DNA of 64,000 bases from Neobacillus drentensis NBRC 102427 (GCF_001591445.1 NZ_BCUX01000022.1:38775-102774); one strand, 5' to 3'. Counted from the first letter of the stretch, positions 29,182-37,794 are shown. Program-made: numbers and translations. Notes: generated from the letters alone by a model not told the origin.

Positions 29182-29208
29182 AAAAAAAAAGAACCACACG
29201 GGTTCTTC
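29182..29208 (-). terminator. Terminator after the CmpB-type membrane protein gene
   Basis: On the minus strand AAGAACC and GGTTCTT form a stem around CGTGT, followed by nine T. Confidence 0.8.
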
Positions 29209-29235
29209 TTCATTTTTATATGATGTCATTCTTTT

Positions 29236-29248
29236 GGTGTCAGGCACC
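29236..29248. repeat. GGTGTCAGGCACC motif, copy 1
   Basis: A 13-base near-palindrome overlapping the stop codon of the adjacent gene. Identical copies occur at 32941 and 62296. Confidence 0.7.
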
Positions 29249-29841
29249 TATTGAATTGGATTCGTTGGTTCATCGGTAATAAGATCCTGTAAGGAATGTT
29301 TCCTGATGGCTAAGACGAGGTCGGCCAGGAAGTATAATCCTACAGCTGACCAAATCCATGCCCAATAAGGTTCAATGTCTCCGTACATCGATACAATGGC
29401 AGGATGGATCCATTTTATGCAAAGTAGCGAGAGAATACTCCAGCAGACAGAAAAAGGCAGACAAATATGACCATGAAGCTGCAGAGGTGAATCAGAATAA
29501 TCCCACCATTGCCGGTTAAATAGCTTCTGTAATAATGACCCCGTCAGATATTCCACCATGGAAGGGATCAAGGAGCAAAGCAGAATCACCACTCCCCAAT
29601 TGGTTTCCGGTGAAATCAAATATACCAAGAGGACAGGAGTAATGCCGTACATCGGTTTAAAGGGCCCGAATAAAAAATTCGGCTTAAAGAACTCTCGCTT
29701 TGTGAAGAAATTATAACTGTTTTCCAGCAGCCAGCCTATCAACGAATATGTGGTGAAATAGAAAATAATCGCTGCTGCTCCTTCAAGATTAAAAATATCC
29801 ATATTTTTAAACTCAATACCATTCAGCAAGTTAATGATCAT
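29248..29841 (-). CDS. Putative ABC-transporter type IV (CmpB-like, PF06541) membrane protein
   Basis: A 197-residue protein with five to six membrane helices. Motifs include SLIGWLLENSYNFFTKREFFKPNFLFGPFKPMYG (about residues 35-68), typical of PF06541, and WWDYSDSPLQLHGHICLPFSVCW (about 130-152). The start is the ATG at 29841; an ATG six codons earlier would place AAAGGTGG inside the gene. Function is unknown despite the family name. It is a single gene with its own terminator. Confidence 0.82.
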   Translation of the reverse strand: MIINLLNGIEFKNMDIFNLEGAAAIIFYFTTYSLIGWLLENSYNFFTKREFFKPNFLFGPFKPMYGITPVLLVYLISPETNWGVVILLCSLIPSMVEYLTGSLLQKLFNRQWWDYSDSPLQLHGHICLPFSVCWSILSLLCIKWIHPAIVSMYGDIEPYWAWIWSAVGLYFLADLVLAIRKHSLQDLITDEPTNPIQ

Positions 29842-29958
29842 GGCTAAACCACCTTTCATGGATAAGAATTTCCCACATTAGGATTAACAGCGGGGCTGCC
29901 AAATATACAAAAAAATTCCTATTTGTGATTCAACTGAATTTGACAGCGGCCGGGATGG

Positions 29959-30084
29959 ATTCCGCCAATTTGGGCCGGGATTCCGCCAACTTTCGGAGTT
30001 ATTCCGCCAAACTAGGCCGGGATTCCGCCGAACTTCTGAATGATTCCGCCGAATTCCCTATTAATTCCGCCAAACCCCTTTTGA
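29959..30084. repeat. 21-bp repeat array B (6 units)
   Basis: Units start at 29959, 29980, 30001, 30022, 30043 and 30064, exactly 21 bases apart, with core ATTCCGCCRA. The array lies between divergent genes. Its right end (CCCC, TTTT, then ATTACC and a T-run) resembles the right end of sub-array A1, so the two share a boundary sequence. Confidence 0.9.
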
Positions 30085-30232
30085 TTACCTTTTTTAATAG
30101 GGGCACGAGCCTGTTCACTGTCGAACCAGTCGACGATAAACAACACATTGTTGCTTTTTGTATATTGCTAATCTCCCACTGAGTTGTAAAATAAAATTAT
30201 AACCGCGTCAACAATCCTAGGGGGAATGATTG

Positions 30233-30958
30233 ATGGACTCAACCATTAAAGTGGAACAAGTAAGCAAAAGCTTTGGAAAAAAAACAGTTTTAAATAATGT
30301 CAACTTAACGATCGAGAAAGGGCAATTATTTGGCTTAATTGGTCCTTCGGGGGCTGGGAAAACCACCCTTGTCAAAATGATTGTTGGGATGGAAAAGGCA
30401 GATACAGGAGCCATTCATGTCTTAAATGAGAAAATGCCGAACCTTGCTTTACTTCAAGAAATTGGCTATATGGCCCAAGCCGATGCCCTGTATGGCGAGT
30501 TAACAGGGGAAGAGAATCTGAAATTTTTCGCTTCTCTCTTCGGGTTAACTAAAGAAGCACAGAAACAGCGGCTTACTTATGTGGCCAATTTAGTAAACCT
30601 GACAGACGACTTAAAAAAACGGGTCGCTGCTTATTCCGGTGGGATGAAACGACGCTTATCCTTAGCGATTGCACTAATCCAAGATCCTAAAATATTAATC
30701 TTAGATGAACCAACTGTCGGCATCGATCCCGAATTAAAGTTATCCATTTGGAAAGAATTTTTACGATTGAAAAATGAAGAGCAAAAAACTATCATTGTCA
30801 CCACCCATGTCATGGATGAAGCGGTGAAATGCGATTATGTAGCCATGGTTCGTGATGGCCGCATTTTAACGAGTGGAACGCCAACCGAATTAAAGGCGTT
30901 ATACAAAACAGACGATTTTGATGAGGTATTTTTGAAGGCAGGGGTGAAACATCCATGA
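30233..30958 (+). CDS. ABC-2 type exporter ATP-binding protein
   Basis: A 241-residue ATPase with Walker A GPSGAGKTT (about residue 37), signature YSGGMKRRLSLAIALI, Walker B ILDEPTVGIDPE and switch His in TTHVMDE. This is the drug/lipid exporter (DrrA/YhcG) type. The start is the ATG at 30233 after AGGGGGA. It overlaps the permease gene by 4 bases. The substrate is unknown. Confidence 0.92.
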   Translation: MDSTIKVEQVSKSFGKKTVLNNVNLTIEKGQLFGLIGPSGAGKTTLVKMIVGMEKADTGAIHVLNEKMPNLALLQEIGYMAQADALYGELTGEENLKFFASLFGLTKEAQKQRLTYVANLVNLTDDLKKRVAAYSGGMKRRLSLAIALIQDPKILILDEPTVGIDPELKLSIWKEFLRLKNEEQKTIIVTTHVMDEAVKCDYVAMVRDGRILTSGTPTELKALYKTDDFDEVFLKAGVKHP

Positions 30959-32013
30959 GAGTGATTGCGCTAATTAAAAGAATTTGTCAGCAGATGTTTC
31001 GGGACAAACGCACCTTAGCCTTGTTATTTGTAGCACCCCTACTAATTCTGACCCTGATGTACTTTTTGTTCAACGGCAATACCGTCGACCCAAAATTAGG
31101 GGTTTCAGGTGTAGATAGTGATTTAGCAACGGCCTTTAAAAAGGCAGACATTCAGGTGAAAGAATACAAATCAGTAACAAATCATACCATTCTAGACGAT
31201 GATCTTGACGGGCTGCTGCAGCTGGAGAATGGCAAAATAAAACTGACACTTCGGAATGATGATCCTACAAAAGCAAAAGCACTGCAAATGAAGGTAAACC
31301 AGGTAACTGCGGCACAGTTCCAAGCACAGATGATGATGCAAAGCGCGGGAAAAGCACCAGCTATGACGCCGAAAAGTATCGATATTAGCTACGTTTATGG
31401 TGATTCGGACACCGTCTTTTTTGATGTATTAAGTCCGATATTAGTTGGTTTCTTTGTATTCTTTTTCGTATTTATTATTTCAGGAATTGGTTTATTACGT
31501 GAGCGGACAACAGGCACCTTGGAGCGGTTAATGTCTACCCCGATTCGGAGATGGGAAATCGTTACTGCCTACTTGGTGGGTTATGGACTATTCGCGGTGA
31601 TTCAAACGATAATTGTTGTTTTCTATGCTATTAATGTATTAGATATCGTCCTTGTCGGGTCGATATGGAGTGTGCTCCTGACGAACTTACTATTAGCTTT
31701 AGTGGCACTCTCGCTAGGAATCCTGTTGTCGACCTTTGCAGCTTCCGAGTTCCAAATGATTCAATTTATCCCGATTGCCGTCATACCGCAAATCTTTTTT
31801 GCAGGAATTTTCCCGCTAGAAGGGATGGCCGATTGGTTACAAGCAGTAGCGAAGGTGATGCCAATGTATTATGCAGGAGACGCATTAAAAGGTGTGATGT
31901 ATAAAGGGTTTAGTTTAAGCGATATAAGCGGAGACCTTCTCGCCTTAGTAATCTTCGCTGCCCTTTTCATTGTTTTGAATATCTTCTCATTGAAAAAATA
32001 TAGAAATTTATAG
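30955..32013 (+). CDS. ABC-2 type exporter permease
   Basis: A 352-residue permease with one N-terminal helix (20-41), an extracellular domain of about 110 residues and five C-terminal helices. The motif GLLRERTTGTLERLMSTPIRRWEIV is typical of ABC-2 permeases. It is translated from an ATG overlapping the ATPase stop. Together they form an efflux pump for a drug, antibiotic or lipid. Confidence 0.9.
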   Translation: MRVIALIKRICQQMFRDKRTLALLFVAPLLILTLMYFLFNGNTVDPKLGVSGVDSDLATAFKKADIQVKEYKSVTNHTILDDDLDGLLQLENGKIKLTLRNDDPTKAKALQMKVNQVTAAQFQAQMMMQSAGKAPAMTPKSIDISYVYGDSDTVFFDVLSPILVGFFVFFFVFIISGIGLLRERTTGTLERLMSTPIRRWEIVTAYLVGYGLFAVIQTIIVVFYAINVLDIVLVGSIWSVLLTNLLLALVALSLGILLSTFAASEFQMIQFIPIAVIPQIFFAGIFPLEGMADWLQAVAKVMPMYYAGDALKGVMYKGFSLSDISGDLLALVIFAALFIVLNIFSLKKYRNL

Positions 32014-32020
32014 GTAAATA

Positions 32021-32060
32021 AAAATGGGAGCGATGATTGATTAATCATCGCTCCCTATTT
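32021..32060. terminator. Bidirectional terminator between convergent genes
   Basis: GGGAGCGATGATT and AATCATCGCTCCC form a perfect 13-bp stem around GATT, flanked by AAAA and TTTT, serving the exporter operon (+) and the FMN reductase gene (-). Confidence 0.92.
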
Positions 32061-32065
32061 TCATT

Positions 32066-32608
32066 TTATCGAATTGTTTTTAATGCACCGCTCCATGAAA
32101 CCACTTCATCAAGCATTGCATTTACATTTGTAAGGTGTAATTCAGCTGGTTTGAACTCGCTGCCGTTTACAAAGTCTGTGAATAATGACAATGTTGGATG
32201 TGTACGAACGTCTGCAATTTTTAATTCACCCATGATGCCGCGTAAATGTTCAGCTGCACGAGCACCGCCTGTTGAACCATAGCTTACGATTCCTGCTGCT
32301 TTGTCATTCCAAGCTTCACGCGCAAAATCAAGAGCATTTTTTAATGCACCAGTGATGCTGTGGTTGTATTCTTGAGTAATGAATACAAAACCATCTAAGT
32401 TGGCAAGTTTGCTATTCCATTCTGCAATCCCTGGCTCTGAACCATCAGTTGTTCCTAAGAATGGTAAATTGAAGTCTGCGATATCAACGATTTCATAATT
32501 TGCATCGCCGCGTTTATCCGCAATCCCTTTTACCCATTCCCCAACTTGTGGGCTTACTCGTCCTTGACGTGTGCTTCCTAAAATAATACCGATGTTTAAT
32601 TTTGTCAT
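32066..32608 (-). CDS. NADPH-dependent FMN reductase
   Basis: A 180-residue flavodoxin-fold enzyme: N-terminal FMN phosphate loop GSTRQGRVSPQVG, QEYNHSITGALKNALD (about 80-95) and SYGSTGGARAAEHLR (about 111-125). It is of the azoreductase/quinone/chromate reductase type (YhdA/ChrR-like). The start is the ATG at 32608 after GGGAGGA; the frame upstream is open by chance. It is a single gene with a long leader and a strong promoter at 32821-32847. Confidence 0.9.
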   Translation of the reverse strand: MTKLNIGIILGSTRQGRVSPQVGEWVKGIADKRGDANYEIVDIADFNLPFLGTTDGSEPGIAEWNSKLANLDGFVFITQEYNHSITGALKNALDFAREAWNDKAAGIVSYGSTGGARAAEHLRGIMGELKIADVRTHPTLSLFTDFVNGSEFKPAELHLTNVNAMLDEVVSWSGALKTIR

Positions 32609-32773
32609 TGTTTTTTCCTCCCTTGTGTTTGAATCACCAAATAGTCTACCTAAAAAACCCAACTTCAACACCACCTATAAAAAAGTTTTTTATCTAAAAA
32701 AGTTACGTAGTGTTCATGAATTAACAAAACACATTTTGGCAGGATTTTCTCCTACACAATATTACGAATTAGT

Positions 32774-32831
32774 CTTGAATTAAAATATTATAAATTTATA
32801 TATCTTTAATTCAAAGTAATCTTATAATATT
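32774..32831. promoter_or_regulatory. Interleaved inverted repeats at the FMN reductase promoter
   Basis: TTGAATTAAA (32775) pairs with TTTAATTCAA (32805), and AATATTATAA (32784) pairs with TTATAATATT (32822). The order is A-B-A'-B'. The last arm overlaps the -10 region. They may be operators or a pseudoknot; the region is very AT-rich. Confidence 0.35.
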
Positions 32832-32847
32832 AAAAGCATTTTGTCAA
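32821..32847 (-). promoter_or_regulatory. Promoter of the FMN reductase gene
   Basis: On the minus strand TTGACA (32847-32842) is followed, after 15-17 bases, by TATAAG or TAAGAT. The leader would be about 200 bases long. Confidence 0.55.
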
Positions 32848-32899
32848 CGAAATAATCTTTTATTTTTTACATAATTAGATTGCCCAAGATGGATAATAA

Positions 32900-32937
32900 A
32901 AAACCACTCAGCAAATTTTTTTCTGAGTGGTTTTTTT
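32900..32937. terminator. Terminator after the PDZ protein gene
   Basis: AAACCACTCAG and CTGAGTGGTTT form a perfect stem with T-runs on both sides, able to act in either direction. Confidence 0.85.
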
Positions 32938-32940
32938 GAT

Positions 32941-32953
32941 GGTGTCAGGCACC
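32941..32953. repeat. GGTGTCAGGCACC motif, copy 2
   Basis: Identical 13-base copy between the PDZ gene stop and its terminator. Confidence 0.7.
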
Positions 32954-32957
32954 AAGG

Positions 32958-34151
32958 TTATCCTATTTTCTCATCGTATTTGCGGTCATCCTGGACAAAA
33001 AGAATGCCTAGTTCGTGGTGGTCTCCTTCGTAAAGAGCACGTTGGACGAAGCGGATTTCTCCATTGGTATCGAGAACCTCGAGCTTGCAGTGGGCACGGT
33101 TTTTTTGAAGTGCTTCGTAAAACACCTTTTCGTCACGAACCAACACGCCATTCACTTTTGAAACAATCTCACCGACCTGCAGACCCATTTTACTTGCCGG
33201 TGATTCGGGAATCACTCCAATAATCATCAGACCCTGATTCTTTTTTGAAAAATAAAATGGAAGATTATCGTCTTTTATCGTTGCCATTAATGAAATCATT
33301 TCACGGCCTAGAATCGCCAGTGCAGCTACCACAACCGAACTAAGCGGGAACCAATAGCCTGCAATAGCAAGAAGTGACACGAATACGCCAAGGGTGATGA
33401 CCTTGCGTCCATGAAGCTGAATAGCGACTTTAGGCAGCATTCCTTTGATTTGCTGATGAAATCCAATCGCAAATGGCACGAGAATCAATGAATACTCTTT
33501 TGAGCCCAAATGAAATACCGGCCACCAGTCAAATGGAAGCTGCAGCGCATTTCCTGGAATAAGAAGGAACAACGGAACCATCCAAAGGCGCCTTCCTTCA
33601 TGCAATCCAATGTTTTGACCACGTTTGCTTTTAGCCAGTTTAGGTGAGGTTCCTTTGCTGCCATTTTTTAAAATTAGCGTTCCTTCTGCTATTAACATAA
33701 ATCCAAGCATAACCACCACCGAAGGATAAATCTTATCACCTAATGACTGAAGCGATTTTGAAAACAGTGGGATCGACCAATTATTTTCAGCAATCAAGAT
33801 CATTGTGAAAAAAGCGGCCCCAATCGTATATGCGGGTGAAATCCATCGTACATTTGTGGTCAATGACCATAAAACCGTAAATAGAGCAATAAGTAGAATC
33901 GTCGCAAACGGAACTGCGATTCCTGCAGCAATAATAATAATAGAAAAAACCAGTCCAATTAGTATTCCTTGCGGAAATAACTGGCGAAGTTCATAGTAAG
34001 CATCATGTGCTCGAATATGAAAGTTTTTTCGCTCGCGTTTCACTCTTGTAACGCCCAAAATCGCTGTTAGGAAAACAAGATAGTATAAAACAGGATGAAG
34101 AAATAACTTGCCTGTCCCTTTTAGAAGTTCTACAAGCCATATTTGCACCAA
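32958..34151 (-). CDS. Polytopic membrane protein with C-terminal PDZ domain
   Basis: A 397-residue protein with eight to ten membrane helices (residues 15-300) and a C-terminal PDZ domain with IIGVIPESPASKMGLQVGEIVSKVNGVLV (about 313-341). PDZ domains bind protein C-termini and often guide proteases. It lies 170 bases after the PDZ protease gene ctpB and at the end of the ftsE-ftsX-M23-ctpB order conserved in Bacillaceae. No catalytic motif is seen. It may organise or limit ctpB or cell-wall hydrolase activity. Confidence 0.8.
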   Translation of the reverse strand: MVQIWLVELLKGTGKLFLHPVLYYLVFLTAILGVTRVKRERKNFHIRAHDAYYELRQLFPQGILIGLVFSIIIIAAGIAVPFATILLIALFTVLWSLTTNVRWISPAYTIGAAFFTMILIAENNWSIPLFSKSLQSLGDKIYPSVVVMLGFMLIAEGTLILKNGSKGTSPKLAKSKRGQNIGLHEGRRLWMVPLFLLIPGNALQLPFDWWPVFHLGSKEYSLILVPFAIGFHQQIKGMLPKVAIQLHGRKVITLGVFVSLLAIAGYWFPLSSVVVAALAILGREMISLMATIKDDNLPFYFSKKNQGLMIIGVIPESPASKMGLQVGEIVSKVNGVLVRDEKVFYEALQKNRAHCKLEVLDTNGEIRFVQRALYEGDHHELGILFVQDDRKYDEKIG

Positions 34152-34298
34152 TTCCTGCCACCTGCCTCTATCAAAATTTCTAGTAATCTATTATGGAAAA
34201 GTCTCCTAAAGAGTATTTTACCAAATTGGAACCATAAAACATATTGCTAGTTTTTAGAAAAGGGTAAAAATGTTGAAACATTTCAAGAAACGAGAAGA

Positions 34299-34326
34299 AA
34301 AACAGAGGCATGATGCCCCTGTTTTA
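34299..34326 (-). terminator. Terminator after ctpB
   Basis: AAACAGaGGCA and TGCCcCTGTTT form a stem overlapping the ctpB stop, with a T-run on the minus strand. Confidence 0.7.
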
Positions 34327-35763
34327 ATCTTTCGTAATTAACCTCAATGCCGTTTGCAGCTGAAGGTCGTTTTTCTCCTTTTTCATTTCAGCAATTGCTG
34401 CTTCTTCTAGTTTGGCCGCTGTTTTGGGGCCAACTTTTCCTGATGGTTCCATGTTCACATGGAGTTGGAAGCCCTTTACGGCCATTGTCGTTTCCTTACT
34501 GAAGTATCCGTCCGTTCGGCCTGGAGCAAATCCTAAACCAGCTAGTACTTCTTGCACATTCTTAACCTGCTCATTGTTCATATCCTCTTCCAGAGGCTTT
34601 TCGACTTGAATCGGATGGGTGGCAAAGATGGCTGGTTGTTTGACGGCCACATCTGGCTGGATTCCTTTTTTGTGGATCCAATTTCCATCTGGAGTGAGCC
34701 ATTTAAATAAAGTTAGCTTGATATTGCTGCCATCCCCCATTGGTACAGCTTGCTGAACCGTGCCTTTTCCAAACGTGGTTTCACCAACAAGCTTGTAACC
34801 AACCGCCTCTTGCAGGGAGCCCGCAAGAATTTCCGATGCGGAGGCACTGCCTTTGTTGACCAGCACAAGCACGGGATAATCCTTTTTCTCGGATAACGAT
34901 GAGAAATAACGTTTTTTCTTACCGTTCCGCTGCTCAATTTGAACGTATGGTTTATCCTTTGGAACAAATTCTTTTAATATTTCACCCACACTATCTAAAA
35001 GACCGCCAGGGTTTCCACGTACATCAATAATTAACCCTTTAATATCATCGTTTTCTAACGCAGTTAATTCCTTTTCAAAATCAGCTGCCGTATCTTCTGA
35101 GAACGAGGTTAGTTCAATATAACCAATATTTTTGCCATCCTGCTTCTTCACCTGAGCATGGACTGTCTCCAGTGGAATTTCATCCCGTGTGACATCAATC
35201 GCTAATGGGTCTCTTAAGCCTTTTCTTGCAATTAATAACTCCACCTTTGTCCCTTTTTTGCCGCGAATTTTTAGCGTGGCTTTATTCAAGTCTAGCCCCT
35301 CTATACTTTTTCCATTTACCTTTAAAATTTGATCATTCGGCTTGATGCCTGCTTTTTCAGCTGGGGAATTTTTGAATGGTGAAACGATAACTATTTTCCC
35401 ATCAACCATTCCTACTTCGGCTCCAATCCCTTCAAACGACGATTGCAGGGTCTGGGTAAATTGTTGAGCGGTTTCCTTATCCATATAGACCGAATAGGGA
35501 TCCTTTAAAACGGAAAGCATTCCTTGGATTGCGCCTTCTACCAACTTTTTATCATCCACTTTTTCTACATACCTGCTTAAAATAAGATCATAGGCCTGCT
35601 CTACTTTTTCAAGATGTGCTGTATTTTCTTCTTTCGCAGATTGCATGAGTTCAAGTTTCTTGTTTCCATCCTTTTTATCCATTAACTGCATTCCTGCATA
35701 GGTGCCCCCCGCTCCTGTCAAAAGCGAACCCGTCATCAACAGGGCAATCCATCTACGATTCAT
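34324..35763 (-). CDS. ctpB: S41-family carboxy-terminal processing protease
   Basis: A 479-residue secreted protease with an N-terminal signal/anchor (residues 7-26), a PDZ domain (about 95-175), a catalytic domain with Ser in KGSASASEILAGSL and Lys in FGKGTVQ, and a C-terminal peptidoglycan-binding domain (about 395-460). In B. subtilis CtpB clips SpoIVFA during sporulation and lies near ftsEX. A 5' inverted-repeat arm overlaps its ribosome binding site (AGGA at about 35770-35773). Confidence 0.92.
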   Translation of the reverse strand: MNRRWIALLMTGSLLTGAGGTYAGMQLMDKKDGNKKLELMQSAKEENTAHLEKVEQAYDLILSRYVEKVDDKKLVEGAIQGMLSVLKDPYSVYMDKETAQQFTQTLQSSFEGIGAEVGMVDGKIVIVSPFKNSPAEKAGIKPNDQILKVNGKSIEGLDLNKATLKIRGKKGTKVELLIARKGLRDPLAIDVTRDEIPLETVHAQVKKQDGKNIGYIELTSFSEDTAADFEKELTALENDDIKGLIIDVRGNPGGLLDSVGEILKEFVPKDKPYVQIEQRNGKKKRYFSSLSEKKDYPVLVLVNKGSASASEILAGSLQEAVGYKLVGETTFGKGTVQQAVPMGDGSNIKLTLFKWLTPDGNWIHKKGIQPDVAVKQPAIFATHPIQVEKPLEEDMNNEQVKNVQEVLAGLGFAPGRTDGYFSKETTMAVKGFQLHVNMEPSGKVGPKTAAKLEEAAIAEMKKEKNDLQLQTALRLITKD

Positions 35764-35768
35764 CTCAG

Positions 35769-35994
35769 GTCCTGGTTACTAAAATCTATAAAAATCTACC
35801 CTTCGTCTCCGAACCAAGAAAAGAGACATACCGTGACGATTCTCACGTCATTCCATCAGGAAAGGAATTGAACCCTTGTCATGAACCTATTTGTTCAAGA
35901 CACCCCGCGGTGCTCTGTTAGAGCCGGCGTTTTGCAACAGACCATTCCTTCCATTGGTCAGCCTGCCGCAAAGATTGGATTTTAGTACCAGGAC
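35769..35994 (-). ncRNA. Structured RNA candidate bounded by a 17-bp inverted repeat, 3' of the TnpB-related gene
   Basis: Minus-strand arms GTCCTGGTACTAAAATC (35994-35978) and GATTTTAGTAACCAGGAC (35786-35769) pair over 17 bp with one bulge. Between them lie short stems: GACCA/TGGTC, GCTC/GAGC, TGTC-T-TGAAC/GTTCA-T-GACA, ATTCC/GGAAT, TGACG/CGTCA and GTCTC/GAGAC. The 5' arm includes the last codons of the TnpB-related gene and the 3' arm holds the ctpB ribosome binding site. The position matches that of the reRNA (omega RNA) of tnpB genes. No covariation test was possible. Confidence 0.5.
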
Positions 35995-37562
35995 TTCACC
36001 TCCTTAAATTGTAATTCCTGGTTCTTTATTATTAATGTTTGATGGATCACGTTCCATAGCTTCCAACTATGGTTTTCTTTGAATGTTTCTATATTTCTTA
36101 ACAACATCCCCATATACTTCCGTCTATGCTTGCCGTTTTTTGACCTTTTCTCGGATTCTTCCATTGACCCAAGAATGGAAATCAGTTTTGGCTTTACTAG
36201 TGTACGGACCTGGTTTAGGATTTCTTGCGGTATTCTTTCATCAAAACCAAGACCTCTTCTTCCAATAACAAAAGCAGCCGCTTCATGAACGGATAAGCCA
36301 TATTTTTTACTATATTTAAACCGTCCAATGACAGATGTGTAAGCCGGGTTAACTTTTTTTATTTTAAACCCGAATTTAATTCCTCTTGAGATGATGGATT
36401 TTTGTATCTTTGTTTTTGCAAACGAATGGACAAGGCGATTGAATCGTTTATTTGTGTCATGATCTTGTTTTAATGTGATATCTTCTATGACCATAGCTCC
36501 CACGTTCCAATTCAAGAGATACTGAATGATGTCTTTAGCGATTTCTCCTGAAATATTGGATCGGCGGTTGCTTTTTACATATTCCATTTCATGACAATAA
36601 AAGGTTTTGGATTCTAGTAAATTTCCCTGTTTCGTTAAAATAGACACCGCTATTCGATCAATATTCACATCAATCCCCGCCACTAGATCAGACAGAATAA
36701 TTTCATTCCCATTCCGTATTGAACCATGTACAACCTCACCGTAAGTGATATGTACATAGACCTTATTATTTTTCCGCTTTAACTCAATAGAATAGGGGCT
36801 ATATTCCTCGAGAGTTTTTTTCTTTGAGGTAACACCAACTTCATTGGGGAACACGATCTCGACTATTTCATTGAAAAATTTGTCCGGAATTAGAAGTTTT
36901 AATCGTAATCTTGGACTTTTTTTTCGCCCCTCAACTTGCAGTGGATTTGCCACTTCCAGATAAAATTGCTGCTCCTCATCATCGAATACGATTCGGGTAT
37001 TCAAATTCCCCTTTTTAGACTTGTCACCACGAGAATAAAGAGTATTCGAACGTAAATCCCTCCATTCATCTCTCGAAATGTTGCCTTTCAATCGCTCATA
37101 AAAGTTCCTTTTTCCACCAAAGATGACGGTCGGAATCGTCTGATCATTCTGTTGTTTTAATAAAATAGATTTCTTTATTTGAAGCTTTTCTAAGCGGGCA
37201 CTCAACCCTTTTAAACAGATCTCAAGTGGGACTTTTTTCGGTCTTTTCCTACCTGACTGATAATCTTCTATTTTCTTGCAGGTTTTTTTAATTTTTCCTT
37301 GTATGCCTTCGATTCTTAAGGGGAGAAGTTCTTTTTGACTTGAAATGATGGCTTGGGCTTGCATCACGGCATCTTCAGCATATCTTTTGTTCAAATGAAA
37401 GAGGGCACTTACCGATTTAATTAATCTACCTGACTGTTCACCCTCTAATAGGCGATTAAAGGAATACCGCCATGCAGCACAAAAAATAGCCATTAATCGA
37501 TTTAGTTTTTCAAGTTCTTCGGCATTCTCATCATCAATAAGGCAAATTTTCGTTACCTTCAT
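35982..37562 (-). CDS. TnpB-related RuvC-like protein (IS200/IS605 accessory type)
   Basis: A 526-residue protein without a zinc ribbon. RuvC-I is AGIDVNIDRIAVSI (Asp298) and RuvC-II is GAMVIEDI (Glu360). The third motif is NPAYTSVIGRFKYSKKYG followed by LSVHEAAAFVIGRRGLGF, where His426-Glu427 stand where TnpB has the third Asp. A coiled helical N-terminal half (about 80-140) is rich in Lys. It belongs to the 'TnpB-related' group whose role is unknown; cleavage activity is uncertain. No tnpA is present. The ATG follows AAGGGGTTGATGGA. A perfect LexA-type core lies 16 bases upstream of the start. It interrupts the M23-ctpB order. Confidence 0.8.
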   Translation of the reverse strand: MKVTKICLIDDENAEELEKLNRLMAIFCAAWRYSFNRLLEGEQSGRLIKSVSALFHLNKRYAEDAVMQAQAIISSQKELLPLRIEGIQGKIKKTCKKIEDYQSGRKRPKKVPLEICLKGLSARLEKLQIKKSILLKQQNDQTIPTVIFGGKRNFYERLKGNISRDEWRDLRSNTLYSRGDKSKKGNLNTRIVFDDEEQQFYLEVANPLQVEGRKKSPRLRLKLLIPDKFFNEIVEIVFPNEVGVTSKKKTLEEYSPYSIELKRKNNKVYVHITYGEVVHGSIRNGNEIILSDLVAGIDVNIDRIAVSILTKQGNLLESKTFYCHEMEYVKSNRRSNISGEIAKDIIQYLLNWNVGAMVIEDITLKQDHDTNKRFNRLVHSFAKTKIQKSIISRGIKFGFKIKKVNPAYTSVIGRFKYSKKYGLSVHEAAAFVIGRRGLGFDERIPQEILNQVRTLVKPKLISILGSMEESEKRSKNGKHRRKYMGMLLRNIETFKENHSWKLWNVIHQTLIIKNQELQFKEVKSWY

Positions 37563-37577
37563 TCCATCAACCCCTTA

Positions 37578-37591
37578 AGAACAAATGTTCT
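37578..37591. promoter_or_regulatory. LexA-like SOS box before the TnpB-related gene
   Basis: AGAACAAATGTTCT contains GAAC-AAAT-GTTC, an exact match to the Bacillus core GAAC-RNRY-GTTC. It lies between a TTAATAT -10-like element and the start codon. Confidence 0.6.
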
Positions 37592-37794
37592 ATATTAATT
37601 AAAGGGTTTTACTGGAAGTAAAGCAAGAAGTTAGTCGCTTATATTTGGTAGATTTTGTAGTTTCTACTAGATAATGTTAAGCAGTTGCAACCTCCTTAGT
37701 TAAAAAATGCCTGTCCTATCTATTTACATAAAAAGGATCCAAATACCTCCCCGATTATTAACATATATGTTCGAAGTGGACGAGTTATGATAAG

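Noticed and set aside
29925..30182. Open frame reading through array B (DSANLGRDSANF...)
   Set aside because: The frame exists because 21 is a multiple of three; the minus strand is equally open, there is no ribosome binding site, and the same happens in all four arrays.
35855..35885. tRNA-like T-arm word GGTTCAATTCC in the structured segment
   Set aside because: No acceptor, D or anticodon arms can be built around it.
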